The notes: generated by a model from the letters alone, not told the origin. A DNA stretch of 64,000 bases from Streptomyces viridiviolaceus (GCF_014650995.1 NZ_BMWA01000009.1:1-64000); one strand, 5' to 3'. Counted from the stretch's first letter, positions 17,673 through 26,009 are shown. Translations and numbers: made by a program.

Positions 17673-17811
17673 TACGTCCGACAGGCGAGACGCCCACGTC
17701 CGTACCGCAGATGTGATGCCCATACAGTCGACCGCGAGCCGTGCGGGGATCGCACGGACGTCCTCCGCTTCCCAGAGTGCGGACGATCCCGTCTCATTAT
17801 CCGACACGCCG

Positions 17812-17841
17812 GTGACACGCCCCGGCGTACCTCCCTACGAT
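17812..17841 (+). promoter_or_regulatory. Promoter of the thiosulfate sulfurtransferase leader mRNA
   Basis: GTGACA (17812-17817), an 18-bp spacer and TACGAT (17836-17841) make a housekeeping-type promoter. The ATG of the leader peptide starts 8 nt after the -10 hexamer, so transcription should begin at or one base before that ATG and the leader would be translated without a ribosome binding site. Confidence 0.55.
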
Positions 17842-17848
17842 CGACGGC

Positions 17849-17929
17849 ATGAAGCGACAGGCGGATCTCACGAAGCGGCGGGCAGTGGACCTGTGCCGCG
17901 TTGCCGCCATGCTCTGTCGCACGTTCTGA
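17849..17929 (+). CDS. Leader peptide upstream of sulfurtransferase (26 aa)
   Basis: A 26-codon ORF starting MKRQADLTKRRAVDLCRVAA and ending MLCRTF, placed 138 nt before the thiosulfate sulfurtransferase gene. Short peptides with an R-x-VDL-x-R core are common ahead of sulfur and cysteine genes in actinobacteria. The two Cys codons (TGC, TGT) near the end would let ribosome stalling report cysteine supply. It appears leaderless, since the -10 box ends only 7 nt before the ATG. The attenuation role is inferred; mycobacterial Cys-rich leader ORFs are the known precedent. No clear terminator or antiterminator pair was resolved in the GC-rich 17930-18060 stretch. Confidence 0.75.
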   Translation: MKRQADLTKRRAVDLCRVAAMLCRTF

Positions 17930-18067
17930 GCGGACGGGCGCTACCGCCCTCCGCGTTCCCTCACCGCCCAGCCCAGGGCACTCGCGCGCCGCGCCGGCCC
18001 CGGCCGCGCGCCCGCGCACGCACCCTCTCACCGCACGCCCCGCCGCAACTGCCCCGGAGGAGAAACC

Positions 18068-18913
18068 ATGAGCCGTACCGACGTCCTGGTCGACGCCGAC
18101 TGGCTTCAGGAGCACCTGGACGACCCGAACATCGCGATCGTCGAGGTGGACGAGGACACGTCCGCGTACGACAAGAACCACATCAAGAACGCGATCCGGA
18201 TCGACTGGACCCAGGACCTCCAGGACCCGGTCCGCCGCGACTTCATCGACCAGGAGGGCTTCGAGAAGCTCCTCTCGGCGAAGGGCATCGCCAACGACAC
18301 GCTGGTGATCCTGTACGGCGGCAACAACAACTGGTTCGCGTCCTACGCCTACTGGTACTTCAAGCTGTACGGCCACGAGAACGTCAAGCTCCTCGACGGC
18401 GGCCGCAAGAAGTGGGAGCTGGACGCCCGCGAGCTGGTCGACGGCACCGACGTGCCCGAGCGCCCGGCGACCGACTACAAGGCCAAGCCGCAGGACACCT
18501 CGATCCGCGCCTTCCGCGACGACGTGGTCGCCGCGATCGGCGCGCAGAACCTGGTCGACGTCCGGTCCCCCGACGAGTTCTCCGGCAAGCTGCTGGCCCC
18601 GGCCCACCTCCCGCAGGAGCAGTCGCAGCGCCCGGGCCACGTCCCGACCGCCCGCAACATCCCGTGGTCCAAGAACGCCAACGACGACGGCACCTTCAAG
18701 TCGGACGAGGAGCTGAAGGCCCTCTACGCGGAGGAGCAGGTCGACCTGGCGAAGGACACCATCGCCTACTGCCGCATCGGCGAGCGCTCGGCCCTGACCT
18801 GGTTCGTGCTGCACGAGCTGCTGGGCGTGGAGAACGTCAAGAACTACGACGGCTCCTGGACCGAGTACGGCTCCCTCGTCGGCGTGCCGATCGAGCTCGG
18901 CGCCAACAAGTAA
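18068..18913 (+). CDS. Thiosulfate sulfurtransferase (rhodanese)
   Basis: 281 residues with two rhodanese domains. The first is catalytically inactive (residues about 6-125, ending in LLDGGRKKWELD). The second carries the active loop CRIGERS with nucleophile Cys235, preceded by NLVDVRSPDEFSG. It transfers sulfane sulfur from thiosulfate to a thiol acceptor. ATG 18068 follows GGAGGAGAAACC. It is paired with the DUF1416 gene 40 nt downstream and preceded by the leader peptide, which together suggest sulfur-status control. Confidence 0.93.
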   Translation: MSRTDVLVDADWLQEHLDDPNIAIVEVDEDTSAYDKNHIKNAIRIDWTQDLQDPVRRDFIDQEGFEKLLSAKGIANDTLVILYGGNNNWFASYAYWYFKLYGHENVKLLDGGRKKWELDARELVDGTDVPERPATDYKAKPQDTSIRAFRDDVVAAIGAQNLVDVRSPDEFSGKLLAPAHLPQEQSQRPGHVPTARNIPWSKNANDDGTFKSDEELKALYAEEQVDLAKDTIAYCRIGERSALTWFVLHELLGVENVKNYDGSWTEYGSLVGVPIELGANK

Positions 18914-18953
18914 GTCACCCGACCGACCTTTCCCAACCCCTCAGGAGTACGAC

Positions 18954-19241
18954 ATGTGCGGAGCGAAGGCCGGCGGCCCCGACGCCTCGACGATCAAGCC
19001 CGGTGAGACCACGATCCAGGGTCAGGTGACCCGCGACGGCGAGCCGGTGACGGGCTACGTCCGTCTGCTGGACTCCACCGGCGAGTTCACGGCGGAGGTC
19101 CCCACCTCCGCGACGGGCCAGTTCCGCTTCTACGCGGCCGAGGGCACCTGGACCGTCCGAGCGCTCGTCCCGGGCGCCACCGCCGACCGCACGGTCGTCG
19201 CCCAGCAGGGCGGACTGGCCGAGGTCGCGATCGCCGTCTGA
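18954..19241 (+). CDS. DUF1416 protein, sulfurtransferase partner
   Basis: 95 residues, beginning MCGAKAGGPDASTIKPGETT, with a beta-rich carboxypeptidase-regulatory-like pattern (GEPVTGYVRLLDSTGEFTAE, GTWTVRALVPG). It always follows a thiosulfate sulfurtransferase in Streptomyces as far as I recall, and here it is in the same operon after a Shine-Dalgarno sequence (CAGGAG). Function unknown. Cys2 might accept sulfur from the enzyme, which is only a guess. Confidence 0.88.
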   Translation: MCGAKAGGPDASTIKPGETTIQGQVTRDGEPVTGYVRLLDSTGEFTAEVPTSATGQFRFYAAEGTWTVRALVPGATADRTVVAQQGGLAEVAIAV

Positions 19242-19255
19242 CGGCACCCGACGGC

Positions 19256-19301
19256 GAAGGGCCGCACCTCGCGGGTTGGACACCTTGAGGTGCGGCCCTT
19301 C
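19256..19301 (+). terminator. Terminator of the sulfurtransferase operon
   Basis: A perfect 15-bp inverted repeat, GAAGGGCCGCACCTC (19256-19270) with GAGGTGCGGCCCTTC (19287-19301), and a 16-nt loop, just after the DUF1416 stop. Confidence 0.85.
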
Positions 19302-19341
19302 CGCATGCCCGGCACGGCCCGTGCGGGCCTACGCTGGAGGC

Positions 19342-19602
19342 ATGTACGCACGGCGTCGGCACCGGTACTTCGCCCTGATGGGGACGTGCATCGCACTCTT
19401 CGTCCTGGCCTGGGGAGTCGTGCGCAACTGGTCCGTCCCGGCGGCCGTGGCCATGTGCGTGGTGGCCATGGTCATCCCCCCGATCGCCGCGATGGTCGCC
19501 AACCGCCGCGGCCCCGACGACCGCTGGTGGGACGACCCCTCGGGCGACCCGAAGTCCGACGAGTGGTGGGACGAGCTGGACGGCAAACGGCCGCGGAGCT
19601 GA
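19342..19602 (+). CDS. DUF3099 small membrane protein
   Basis: 86 residues with two hydrophobic segments (YFALMGTCIALFVLAWGVV and AAVAMCVVAMVIPPIAAMV). An acidic, Trp-rich tail follows (DDRWWDDPSGDPKSDEWWDE). ATG 19342 follows GGAGG. This is the DUF3099 architecture common in Streptomyces; function unknown. It is convergent with the DsrE-like gene. Confidence 0.85.
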   Translation: MYARRRHRYFALMGTCIALFVLAWGVVRNWSVPAAVAMCVVAMVIPPIAAMVANRRGPDDRWWDDPSGDPKSDEWWDELDGKRPRS

Positions 19603-19609
19603 GCGCGCC

Positions 19610-19972
19610 CTAGTACACGAGCGCCTGCGTGTCGTCCGCCAGCGCCTCCTGCACGAACACCTGCGCGCCCGCGATCCGCACGCCCTCGATGACGTCCTTC
19701 TCCGTGATCTCGCGGCGGGCCGCGCACTGCGTGCACAGGGTCAGCCGGCCGCCCGCCAGCACCGAGTCGAGCAGATCGGGCAGCGGCGCGGCGTGCGGCA
19801 GCTCGAACTCGGCGGCCCGGCCCGGCAGCGCGAACCACGACGACTCGCCGGTCAGCCACAGGGAGACGTCGACGCCACTGGCCACGGCCACCGCCGCCAC
19901 CGTGAACGCCTGCGAACACCGCTCGGGGGCATCGGCCCCCGCCGTCACCTTGATCACGAGCTTCTTCGCCAT
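19610..19972 (-). CDS. DsrE/DsrF-like family protein
   Basis: 120 residues with an alpha/beta DsrE-like fold: LVIKVTAGADAPERCSQAF at the start, GVDVSLWLTGESSWF in the middle and LCTQCAARREITEKDVIEGV. The Cys pair in LCTQC sits where sulfur-relay DsrE proteins carry their reactive Cys. It is placed near the rhodanese operon but convergent, so a direct link is uncertain. The ATG at 19972 is the only sensible start. Confidence 0.82.
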   Translation of the reverse strand: MAKKLVIKVTAGADAPERCSQAFTVAAVAVASGVDVSLWLTGESSWFALPGRAAEFELPHAAPLPDLLDSVLAGGRLTLCTQCAARREITEKDVIEGVRIAGAQVFVQEALADDTQALVY

Positions 19973-20099
19973 GGCCGAATCGTACGGCTCCCGAGTGGGC
20001 GCACCTCACAAAGTGCCGCCGACACCGGCCGCGTAAGCTGGTGTCCGGCCCTGTGCACACAGCGCACGCACCGCACCCCGCTCAATCGAGGAGCACCCC

Positions 20100-20198
20100 G
20101 TGGAGATCTTCTTCGAAATCCTGCTGGTCCTGGTCTGCGTCGGCGTTCTCGCCTTCGCCGGACTGACCGTGAAGAAGCTGTACCAGGGCCAGCGCTGA
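20100..20198 (+). CDS. 32-residue single-pass membrane peptide
   Basis: GTG 20100 follows GAGGAGCACCCC and opens a 32-codon frame: MEIFFEILLVLVCVGVLAFA, then GLTVKKLYQGQR. This is one transmembrane helix followed by a basic cytoplasmic end. Third codon positions are almost all G or C, as in its neighbours, and a good Shine-Dalgarno supports translation. It ends 36 nt before the nitrobindin-like gene and may be cotranscribed. No function known. Confidence 0.75.
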   Translation: MEIFFEILLVLVCVGVLAFAGLTVKKLYQGQR

Positions 20199-20234
20199 CG
20201 CCCCCCACCGACGTACGAGACTGCTGAGCTGCTC

Positions 20235-20810
20235 ATGATCGAGATCCCGTCCGACCTCCACAAGGACCTCGTCCCGCTGGCCTTCCTGCTCGGCGACTGG
20301 GCGGGCGCGGGCGTGCACGACTTCCCCGGCGCCGAGAAGTGCAACTTCGGGCAGGAGGTCACCTTCGGCCACGACGGCCGGGACTTCCTCGAGTACCGCT
20401 CCCACACCTGGGTGCTGGACAACGACGGCAACAAGGTCCGGCCGCTGGAGACCGAGTACGGCTTCTGGCGCATCGACGCGGCCCGCAAGGTCGAGGTCAC
20501 GCTGACCCGCGACGACGGCGTCGTCGAGATCTGGTACGGCGAGATGGCCGACCAGAAGCCGCAGATCGACCTGGTCACGGACGCGGTGGCCCGCACGGCC
20601 GGCGCCCGCCCGTACTCCGGCGGCAAGCGGCTGTACGGCTACGTCAAGAGCGACCTGATGTGGGTCGGCGAGAAGCAGACCCCCGAGGTCGAGCTGCGCC
20701 CCTACATGTCCGCGCACCTGAAGAAGGTCGTCACCCCGGAGGACGTCGAGCGCTGGGCCAAGGCCCTCCCGGACGACCTGCCGGACGACGGGATCGCCTT
20801 CTTCAAGTAG
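20235..20810 (+). CDS. Nitrobindin-like haem-binding beta-barrel protein
   Basis: 191 residues. The family motif G-x-W-x-G-x-G appears as GDWAGAG at residues 20-26, followed by a ten-stranded lipocalin-like pattern (VTFGHDGRDFLEYRSHTWVL, ETEYGFWRID, VEVTLTRDDGVVEIWYGEM). His161 in SAHLKKV is in the right place to be the proximal haem ligand. Nitrobindins bind ferric haem and react with NO or peroxynitrite. It lies 31 nt upstream of the nickel regulator nur and is probably cotranscribed with it. Confidence 0.9.
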   Translation: MIEIPSDLHKDLVPLAFLLGDWAGAGVHDFPGAEKCNFGQEVTFGHDGRDFLEYRSHTWVLDNDGNKVRPLETEYGFWRIDAARKVEVTLTRDDGVVEIWYGEMADQKPQIDLVTDAVARTAGARPYSGGKRLYGYVKSDLMWVGEKQTPEVELRPYMSAHLKKVVTPEDVERWAKALPDDLPDDGIAFFK

Positions 20811-20841
20811 GTCGTTCGTCCGGCCGTCCTAGACTTGCGGT

Positions 20842-21279
20842 GTGGTGAGCACCGACTGGAAGACGGATCTGCGGCAGCGCGGCTACCGGCTGACGCCGCA
20901 GCGGCAACTCGTGCTCGAAGCCGTGGACACCCTGGAGCACGCGACCCCCGACGACATCCTCGGCGAGGTGAGGAAGACGGCGTCGGGGGTCAACATTTCC
21001 ACGGTCTACCGGACCCTGGAGCTCCTGGAGGAGCTGGGGCTGGTCAGCCATGCGCATCTGGGGCACGGGGCGCCGACGTACCACCTGGCGGACCGGCACC
21101 ACCACATCCATCTGGTGTGCCGCGACTGCACCAACGTGATCGAGGCCGATCTGTCGGTGGCCGCGGAGTTCACCGCCAAGCTGCGGGAGCAGTTCGGGTT
21201 CGACACGGACATGAAGCACTTCGCGATCTTCGGCCGCTGCAAGGACTGTTCCCTGAAGGGCTCACCTACCGAGTCGTAG
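20842..21279 (+). CDS. nur: Fur-family nickel-responsive regulator Nur
   Basis: 145 residues. The winged helix YRLTPQRQLVLEAVDTLEHA with recognition helix NISTVYRTLELLEELGLV is followed by the metal-binding dimerisation domain with the His cluster DRHHHIHLVCRDC and GRCKDC. The sequence agrees with my memory of S. coelicolor Nur, which represses Ni transport genes and sodF and allows sodN expression when nickel is present. GTG 20842 gives the MVSTDWK start. The upstream nitrobindin-like gene and downstream ygfZ gene are its probable operon mates. Confidence 0.9.
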   Translation: MVSTDWKTDLRQRGYRLTPQRQLVLEAVDTLEHATPDDILGEVRKTASGVNISTVYRTLELLEELGLVSHAHLGHGAPTYHLADRHHHIHLVCRDCTNVIEADLSVAAEFTAKLREQFGFDTDMKHFAIFGRCKDCSLKGSPTES

Positions 21280-21288
21280 GCTAAGCGT

Positions 21289-22254
21289 ATGAAGAGCCCT
21301 CTGCTGTCCCTGCCCGGCGCGGTCCCCGCCGAGGGCGTGGACGAAGGCGTCGCCGCCCACTACGGCGACCTGTTCCGCGAGCAGCGTGCCCTCGCCGACG
21401 GCACCGGCTTCGTCGACCTCTCCCACCGCGGGGTCGTCACGGTCACCGGCGAGGACCGGCTCGGCTGGCTGCACCTGCTGCTCACCCAGCACGTCAGCGA
21501 CCTCCCGCCCGGCCGGGCCACCGAGGCGCTGATCCTCTCCGCGAACGGCCACATCGAGCACGCGCTGTACCTCGTCGACGACGGCGAGACCGTCTGGGCC
21601 CATGTGGAGCCCGGCACCCAGGAGGCGCTGATCGCCTACCTGGAGTCGATGAAGTTCTTCTACAAGGTCGACGTCGCCGACCGCACCGCCGACATCGCGG
21701 TCGTCCACCTGCCGGCCGGTTCGATCACCGAGGTGCCCGAGGGCGTCATGGTCCGCGAGACGCCGTACGGCCGCGATCTGTTCCTGCCGCGCACCGAGCT
21801 GGAGCCGTTCGCCGCCCAGGCCGGCCCGCCCGCCGGGATCCTCGCCCACGAGGCCCTGCGCGTCGAGCAGCACCGCCCTCGCCTGGGCTTCGAGACCGAC
21901 CACCGCACCATCCCGCACGAGCTGGGCTGGATCGGCTCGGCGGTCCACCTGCAGAAGGGCTGCTACCGGGGGCAGGAGACGGTCGCCCGGGTGCAGAACC
22001 TCGGCAAGCCCCCGCGCCGGCTCGTCTTCCTGCACCTGGACGGCAGCGAGGTCCACCTGCCCGGGCCCGGGACCGAGATCCGCCTCGCGGACGACGGCCC
22101 CGACGGCCGGAAGATCGGCTTCGTCACCACGTCCGTACGCCACCACGAGCTGGGCCCGGTCGCCCTCGCCCTGGTGAAGCGCAACGTGCCGGTGGACGCC
22201 CGGCTGGTGGCCGGCGACACGGCCGCCGCCCAGGAGACCGTCGTCGAGCCCTGA
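21289..22254 (+). CDS. YgfZ/GcvT-like folate-binding protein
   Basis: 321 residues with the tetrahydrofolate-binding fold of the aminomethyltransferase family. The diagnostic loop KGCYRGQETVARVQNLGKPP contains the reactive Cys of YgfZ. YgfZ helps assemble or repair Fe-S clusters in enzymes such as MiaB. The ATG lies 9 nt after the nur stop, so the two genes are coexpressed, joining metal sensing with Fe-S maintenance. It converges on dtd. Confidence 0.9.
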   Translation: MKSPLLSLPGAVPAEGVDEGVAAHYGDLFREQRALADGTGFVDLSHRGVVTVTGEDRLGWLHLLLTQHVSDLPPGRATEALILSANGHIEHALYLVDDGETVWAHVEPGTQEALIAYLESMKFFYKVDVADRTADIAVVHLPAGSITEVPEGVMVRETPYGRDLFLPRTELEPFAAQAGPPAGILAHEALRVEQHRPRLGFETDHRTIPHELGWIGSAVHLQKGCYRGQETVARVQNLGKPPRRLVFLHLDGSEVHLPGPGTEIRLADDGPDGRKIGFVTTSVRHHELGPVALALVKRNVPVDARLVAGDTAAAQETVVEP

Positions 22255-22260
22255 GCGGCC

Positions 22261-22686
22261 CTAGACCTCGACCAGGACCGTGAACGGGCCGTCGTTCGTC
22301 AGCGACACCCGCATCTGCGCGCCGAAGCGGCCCGTCGCCACGGTCGCGCCCAGGGAGCGCAGCCGGGCGACGACCTCGTCGACGAGCGGCTCGGCGACAT
22401 CGCCGGGCGCCGCGGCGTTCCAGGTGGGACGACGGCCCTTGCGGGCATCGCCGTAAAGAGTGAACTGGCTGATCACCAGAAGCGGGGCGTCGATGTCGCT
22501 GCACGACTTCTCGTCGTGCAGCACGCGCAGCGACCAGAGCTTGCGGGCCAGCTGGGCCGCCTTCTCCTTGGTGTCCTCGTGGGTGACGCCGACCAGGACG
22601 CACAGCCCCTCGCCCTCGATCGCCCCCACCGTCTCGCCGTCCACGACGACGCTCGCGCCGTCCACCCTCTGCACCACTGCACGCAT
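22261..22686 (-). CDS. dtd: D-aminoacyl-tRNA deacylase
   Basis: 141 residues, full length for DTD. It hydrolyses D-aminoacyl-tRNAs so that D-residues are not used in translation. Signature elements are MRAVVQRVDGASV at the start, the SQFTLYGDARKGRRPT active-site motif, and the C-terminal NDGPFTVLVE with the Gly-cisPro-type loop NDGP. It is convergent with the ygfZ gene with only 6 nt between the stops. Confidence 0.95.
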   Translation of the reverse strand: MRAVVQRVDGASVVVDGETVGAIEGEGLCVLVGVTHEDTKEKAAQLARKLWSLRVLHDEKSCSDIDAPLLVISQFTLYGDARKGRRPTWNAAAPGDVAEPLVDEVVARLRSLGATVATGRFGAQMRVSLTNDGPFTVLVEV

Positions 22687-22854
22687 ACCGCCATGATGCC
22701 GTGCGCCCCCAGGGCGACCCCTGGCGGCCCCGTACGGGTTTCTTTTCGCTCCCTAACCCCCCATCTGGGGCGGATCACGGGCACTCGGTCACATAGCGGC
22801 CACTTGGGGTGGCACGATGCTCTCAGACGCCGGTCGAGGGGACGGTAGAGGCAT

Positions 22855-23472
22855 ATGAGCACACCGAGTACGGGACAGTCGCCTGTGGCTGTCGCGTTGA
22901 CTTATGCGGGGGCCCTCGAGGCGCCCCGGCCGCCCGTGCAGCGCACGGACAGCCCGGAGCTGCCGGCGGATCCTCCCAGGAACGATCTGACCGCGCTGAG
23001 CCTGCCCGAGCTGCGCACCCTGCGCCGGGACGCCCAGCGCGACGAGGCGGACCTCAGTTACGTGCGGCGGCTGCTGCAGGGGCGGATCGACATCCTGCGG
23101 GCGGAGCTGGCCCGGCGCGGGCCGGCGTCCGTGGTGGACACGGCGGAGGCGTCCGTGGTCGAGCGGCTGCCGGAGATCCTGACCGACGCGCCGGCCCGGC
23201 AGCGCTCCTCCGCCCGCCATGTGACGCTGGGCACCCCGCGGGGCGAGGAGTACCGGAGGCTGGCGGCGGAGATGCTCGCCGAGGTGGAGCTGTCGGACCT
23301 CGGCGCCCGCACCGACCTGGAGCTGAACACCGCGATGGCCCGGCTCGTGCGGTACGAGCAGCAGGTCTCCCGGCGGCGGCAGCGGCTCCAGCGCACCGCC
23401 GACGAGTGCAGCGCCGAGATCGCACGCCGGTACCGTGAAGGGGAAGCACAAGTAGACGACCTGCTCGCGTAA
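22855..23472 (+). CDS. rsiG: c-di-GMP-responsive anti-sigma factor RsiG (WhiG antagonist)
   Basis: 205 residues, largely helical. It carries two copies of the c-di-GMP motif E-x3-S-x2-R-x3-Q-x3-D: one in EADLSYVRRLLQGRID (near residue 63) and one in EQQVSRRRQRLQRTAD (near residue 170). This tandem motif in an antiparallel coiled coil is the defining mark of RsiG, which holds sigma WhiG inactive when loaded with c-di-GMP and so delays sporulation. The 35-residue N-terminus is Pro/Ala-rich and probably disordered. It is transcribed alone. Confidence 0.9.
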   Translation: MSTPSTGQSPVAVALTYAGALEAPRPPVQRTDSPELPADPPRNDLTALSLPELRTLRRDAQRDEADLSYVRRLLQGRIDILRAELARRGPASVVDTAEASVVERLPEILTDAPARQRSSARHVTLGTPRGEEYRRLAAEMLAEVELSDLGARTDLELNTAMARLVRYEQQVSRRRQRLQRTADECSAEIARRYREGEAQVDDLLA

Positions 23473-23548
23473 GGCCAGGAGCCGACCTGGGGCCCGGTGA
23501 TCCCGGGCCGTTTCCGCGACGGGTCCCCCGTCCGGAAGGCCACCGCCG

Positions 23549-24547
23549 ATGCCCGCGTCCTCGTCCGCCTCCACGTCCTCGTCCGCGCCGTCCGCCATAT
23601 CGTCCGCCGTGCCGCCCGTCCTCGCCGAGGTCGTCCGTTCCGGCTTCGTCGAGGGCCGGCACCGGGGCAGCCTGGTCGTCCTCGGGGCCGACGGGGCCGT
23701 GGAATTGGCGCTCGGCGACGTGACGGCGCCGGTCTTCCCGCGCTCCGCCAACAAGCCGATGCAGGCGGCGGGCGTGCTGCGGGCCGGTCTGGACCTCGAC
23801 GGGGAGCGGCTGGCGCTGGCCGCCGCGAGCCACTCGGGCGAGGCCTTCCACCGTGACCTGGTCCAGAAGATGCTGGCCGAGTACGGGCTGGACCCGGCGC
23901 TGCTGCAGTGCCCGCCGGACCTGCCGCTGGACCCGGTGGAGCGGGACGGCTACCTGGCGGCGGGCGAGGTGGCCGACCGGGTGACCATGAACTGCTCCGG
24001 CAAGCACACCGCGATGCTGGCGGTCTGCGCGCAGCAGGGCTGGCCGCTGGAGACGTACCTCGACCCGGAGCATCCGCTTCAGCGGCTCATCCACAGGGTT
24101 GTGGAGGAGGCGGCGGGCGAGCCCGTCGCCGCCGTCGGTACGGACGGGTGCGGGGCGCCCCTGATGGCGATCAGCCTCGTCGGGCTGGCCCGCGCCTTCC
24201 GGTCCTTCGCCGGCGCCGAGTCCGGTTCCGCCGAGCGCCGGGTCGCCGACGCGATGCGCGCCCACCCGGAGTACGTCGCCGGCACGCGCCGCCCCGACAC
24301 CTGGCTGATGCGCGAGGTGCCGGGCGCGCTGTCCAAGATGGGGGCGGAGGCGGTCCAGGCGGTGGCGCTGCCGGACGGCCGTGCGCTGGCCTTCAAGGTG
24401 GACGACGGGGCCACGCGGGCGCTGGGCCCGGTGCTGGCCCGCGCGCTGACGCTGATGGGTGTGGACGCGCCGGTGGTGGAACGGATCGGCCACGCGCCGC
24501 TGCTGGGCGGGGGCCGCGAGGTGGGGGAGATCCGCGCGGCTTTCTGA
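23549..24547 (+). CDS. L-asparaginase II-type family enzyme
   Basis: 332 residues. After a Ser/Ala-rich N-terminus it shows VVRSGFVEGRHRGSLVVL, then PVFPRSANKPMQA, AASHSGEAFH, MNCSGKHTAMLAVC and VGTDGCGAPLMAISL. These are motifs of the thermolabile, beta-lactamase-fold asparaginase family (Rhizobium etli type), in which SxxK residues and a Cys-bound zinc form the active site. It hydrolyses L-asparagine to aspartate and ammonia. Homologues usually start near residue 20, so the Ser-rich leader may be mis-started. Confidence 0.88.
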   Translation: MPASSSASTSSSAPSAISSAVPPVLAEVVRSGFVEGRHRGSLVVLGADGAVELALGDVTAPVFPRSANKPMQAAGVLRAGLDLDGERLALAAASHSGEAFHRDLVQKMLAEYGLDPALLQCPPDLPLDPVERDGYLAAGEVADRVTMNCSGKHTAMLAVCAQQGWPLETYLDPEHPLQRLIHRVVEEAAGEPVAAVGTDGCGAPLMAISLVGLARAFRSFAGAESGSAERRVADAMRAHPEYVAGTRRPDTWLMREVPGALSKMGAEAVQAVALPDGRALAFKVDDGATRALGPVLARALTLMGVDAPVVERIGHAPLLGGGREVGEIRAAF

Positions 24548-24610
24548 GCGGGCGGCGGGCGGGCGGGAATTCCCGCGACGCGGGCGCCCCGGTCGACCTA
24601 CCGTGAGCGC

Positions 24611-25867
24611 ATGACCCGCCCTGCCGACATCGACGTACGTCCCATCACCGAGGCCGAGTTCCCCGACTGGAACCGGGCTCTGAACACCGGGTTCCTCCAG
24701 GCACCCGCGATCGGCGACGAACAGTTGCGGGCCCGCCGCAACCAGTTCGTCCCCGGCCGTCTCCTGGGCGCCTTCGACGGCGACCGGTGCGTGGCGACCT
24801 TCCGGTCCTTCGCCCAGGAGCTCACGGCCGTCGGCGGCGCCGCCGTCCCCGCCGACGCCGTCTCCAACGTCACCGTCAGCCCCACGCACCGCCGCCGCGG
24901 CCTGCTCACCCGCATGATGGCGCAGGACCTGGCGGCGGCGAAGGAGCGGGGGGACGTCGTCGCGACGCTGATCGCGGCCGAGTACCCGATCTACGGCCGG
25001 TACGGCTTCGGCCCGGCCACCACGATGACCGAGTGGACGGTGGACGTGCCGCGCGCCGGGCTCGACCCCCGTTGGGCGGCCCCGGAGGACGGCGGCCGGA
25101 TCGACCTCGTGGACGGCGAGGACGTCCGCAAGCTGGGCCCCGAGCTGCACGGGCGGCTGCGCCGGGCACAGCCGGGCGCGGTCAGCCGGGCCGAGTTGTG
25201 GTGGCAGACCAGGACCGGGGTCCTGAGCATGGACGGCTCCGCCTGGCGCGAGCCCTTCTACGCCGTGTACCGCTCGTCGGCCGGCGAGGTCGAGGGCATG
25301 GTGTCGTACCGGGCGGACGACCACTGGGGCGACGCCAAGCAGCCGCTGAACACGGCGACCGTCGACTGGCTGATCGGCGTGACCCCGGCCGCCGAGCGCG
25401 CCCTGTGGCGCTACCTGTGCTCGATCGACTGGATCACCACGGTCCGCAGCGGCTGGCGGGCCCCCGACGACCTGCTCCCGCACTTCCTGCCGGACCCGCG
25501 CGCGGCGCGCATCACCACACAGGCGGACTGGCTGTGGGTGCGGATCCTCGACGTCGTACGGGCCCTGGAGGCGCGGACGTACGACGGGTCGGGGGCGCTG
25601 GTGCTGGAGGTCGCCGACCGGGACCGGCTGACCGGGGGCCGGTGGCTGCTGGAGGCGTCGGAGGCGGGGGCGTCCTGCACGCCGACGACGCGCAGCGCCG
25701 ATCTGGTGCTCGGCGTGGGCGAGTTGGCGGCTCTGTGGCTGGGCGACGAGTCGGCGGTGCGGCTGGCGGCGCTGGGCCGGGTCCGGGAAGAACGAGCGGG
25801 CGCCGCCCGAGTGGCCGACGCCCTGCTGCGTACGTCCAGGCGGCCTTGGTGCCCGGACATGTTCTGA
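24611..25867 (+). CDS. Eis-family GNAT N-acetyltransferase
   Basis: 418 residues. The first GNAT half has the acetyl-CoA loop VTVSPTHRRRGLLTRMM near residue 85. A central pseudo-GNAT region and a sterol-carrier-like C-terminal third complete the Eis architecture. The protein ends with a free carboxylate after RPWCPDMF, matching Eis, where the C-terminus acts in catalysis. Eis enzymes acetylate several amines on aminoglycosides and also protein substrates. The physiological substrate here is unknown. Confidence 0.9.
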   Translation: MTRPADIDVRPITEAEFPDWNRALNTGFLQAPAIGDEQLRARRNQFVPGRLLGAFDGDRCVATFRSFAQELTAVGGAAVPADAVSNVTVSPTHRRRGLLTRMMAQDLAAAKERGDVVATLIAAEYPIYGRYGFGPATTMTEWTVDVPRAGLDPRWAAPEDGGRIDLVDGEDVRKLGPELHGRLRRAQPGAVSRAELWWQTRTGVLSMDGSAWREPFYAVYRSSAGEVEGMVSYRADDHWGDAKQPLNTATVDWLIGVTPAAERALWRYLCSIDWITTVRSGWRAPDDLLPHFLPDPRAARITTQADWLWVRILDVVRALEARTYDGSGALVLEVADRDRLTGGRWLLEASEAGASCTPTTRSADLVLGVGELAALWLGDESAVRLAALGRVREERAGAARVADALLRTSRRPWCPDMF

Positions 25868-25957
25868 GGTCGCTCCCTTCCGCCGACGACGGTGTGCATC
25901 CGTAGCGTGCTCTTCGGTTGTGGTTGTGGTTGTTGTGCGGTGGTGCCGACCGCCTGA

Positions 25958-25992
25958 CCGGGCTCCCGGCTCCCCTCCGGATGGGAGCCCGG
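25958..25992. terminator. Bidirectional hairpin between convergent genes
   Basis: CCGGGCTCCC (25958-25967) pairs perfectly with GGGAGCCCGG (25983-25992), between the acetyltransferase and the small membrane protein gene. Confidence 0.7.
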
Positions 25993-26009
25993 ACGGCAGT
26001 TCGTTCGGT

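Noticed and set aside
14718..17807. 1029-codon minus-strand open frame
   Set aside because: Antisense of the hydrolase, the MoaD-like gene and two membrane genes. High GC content removes stop codons in shadow frames.
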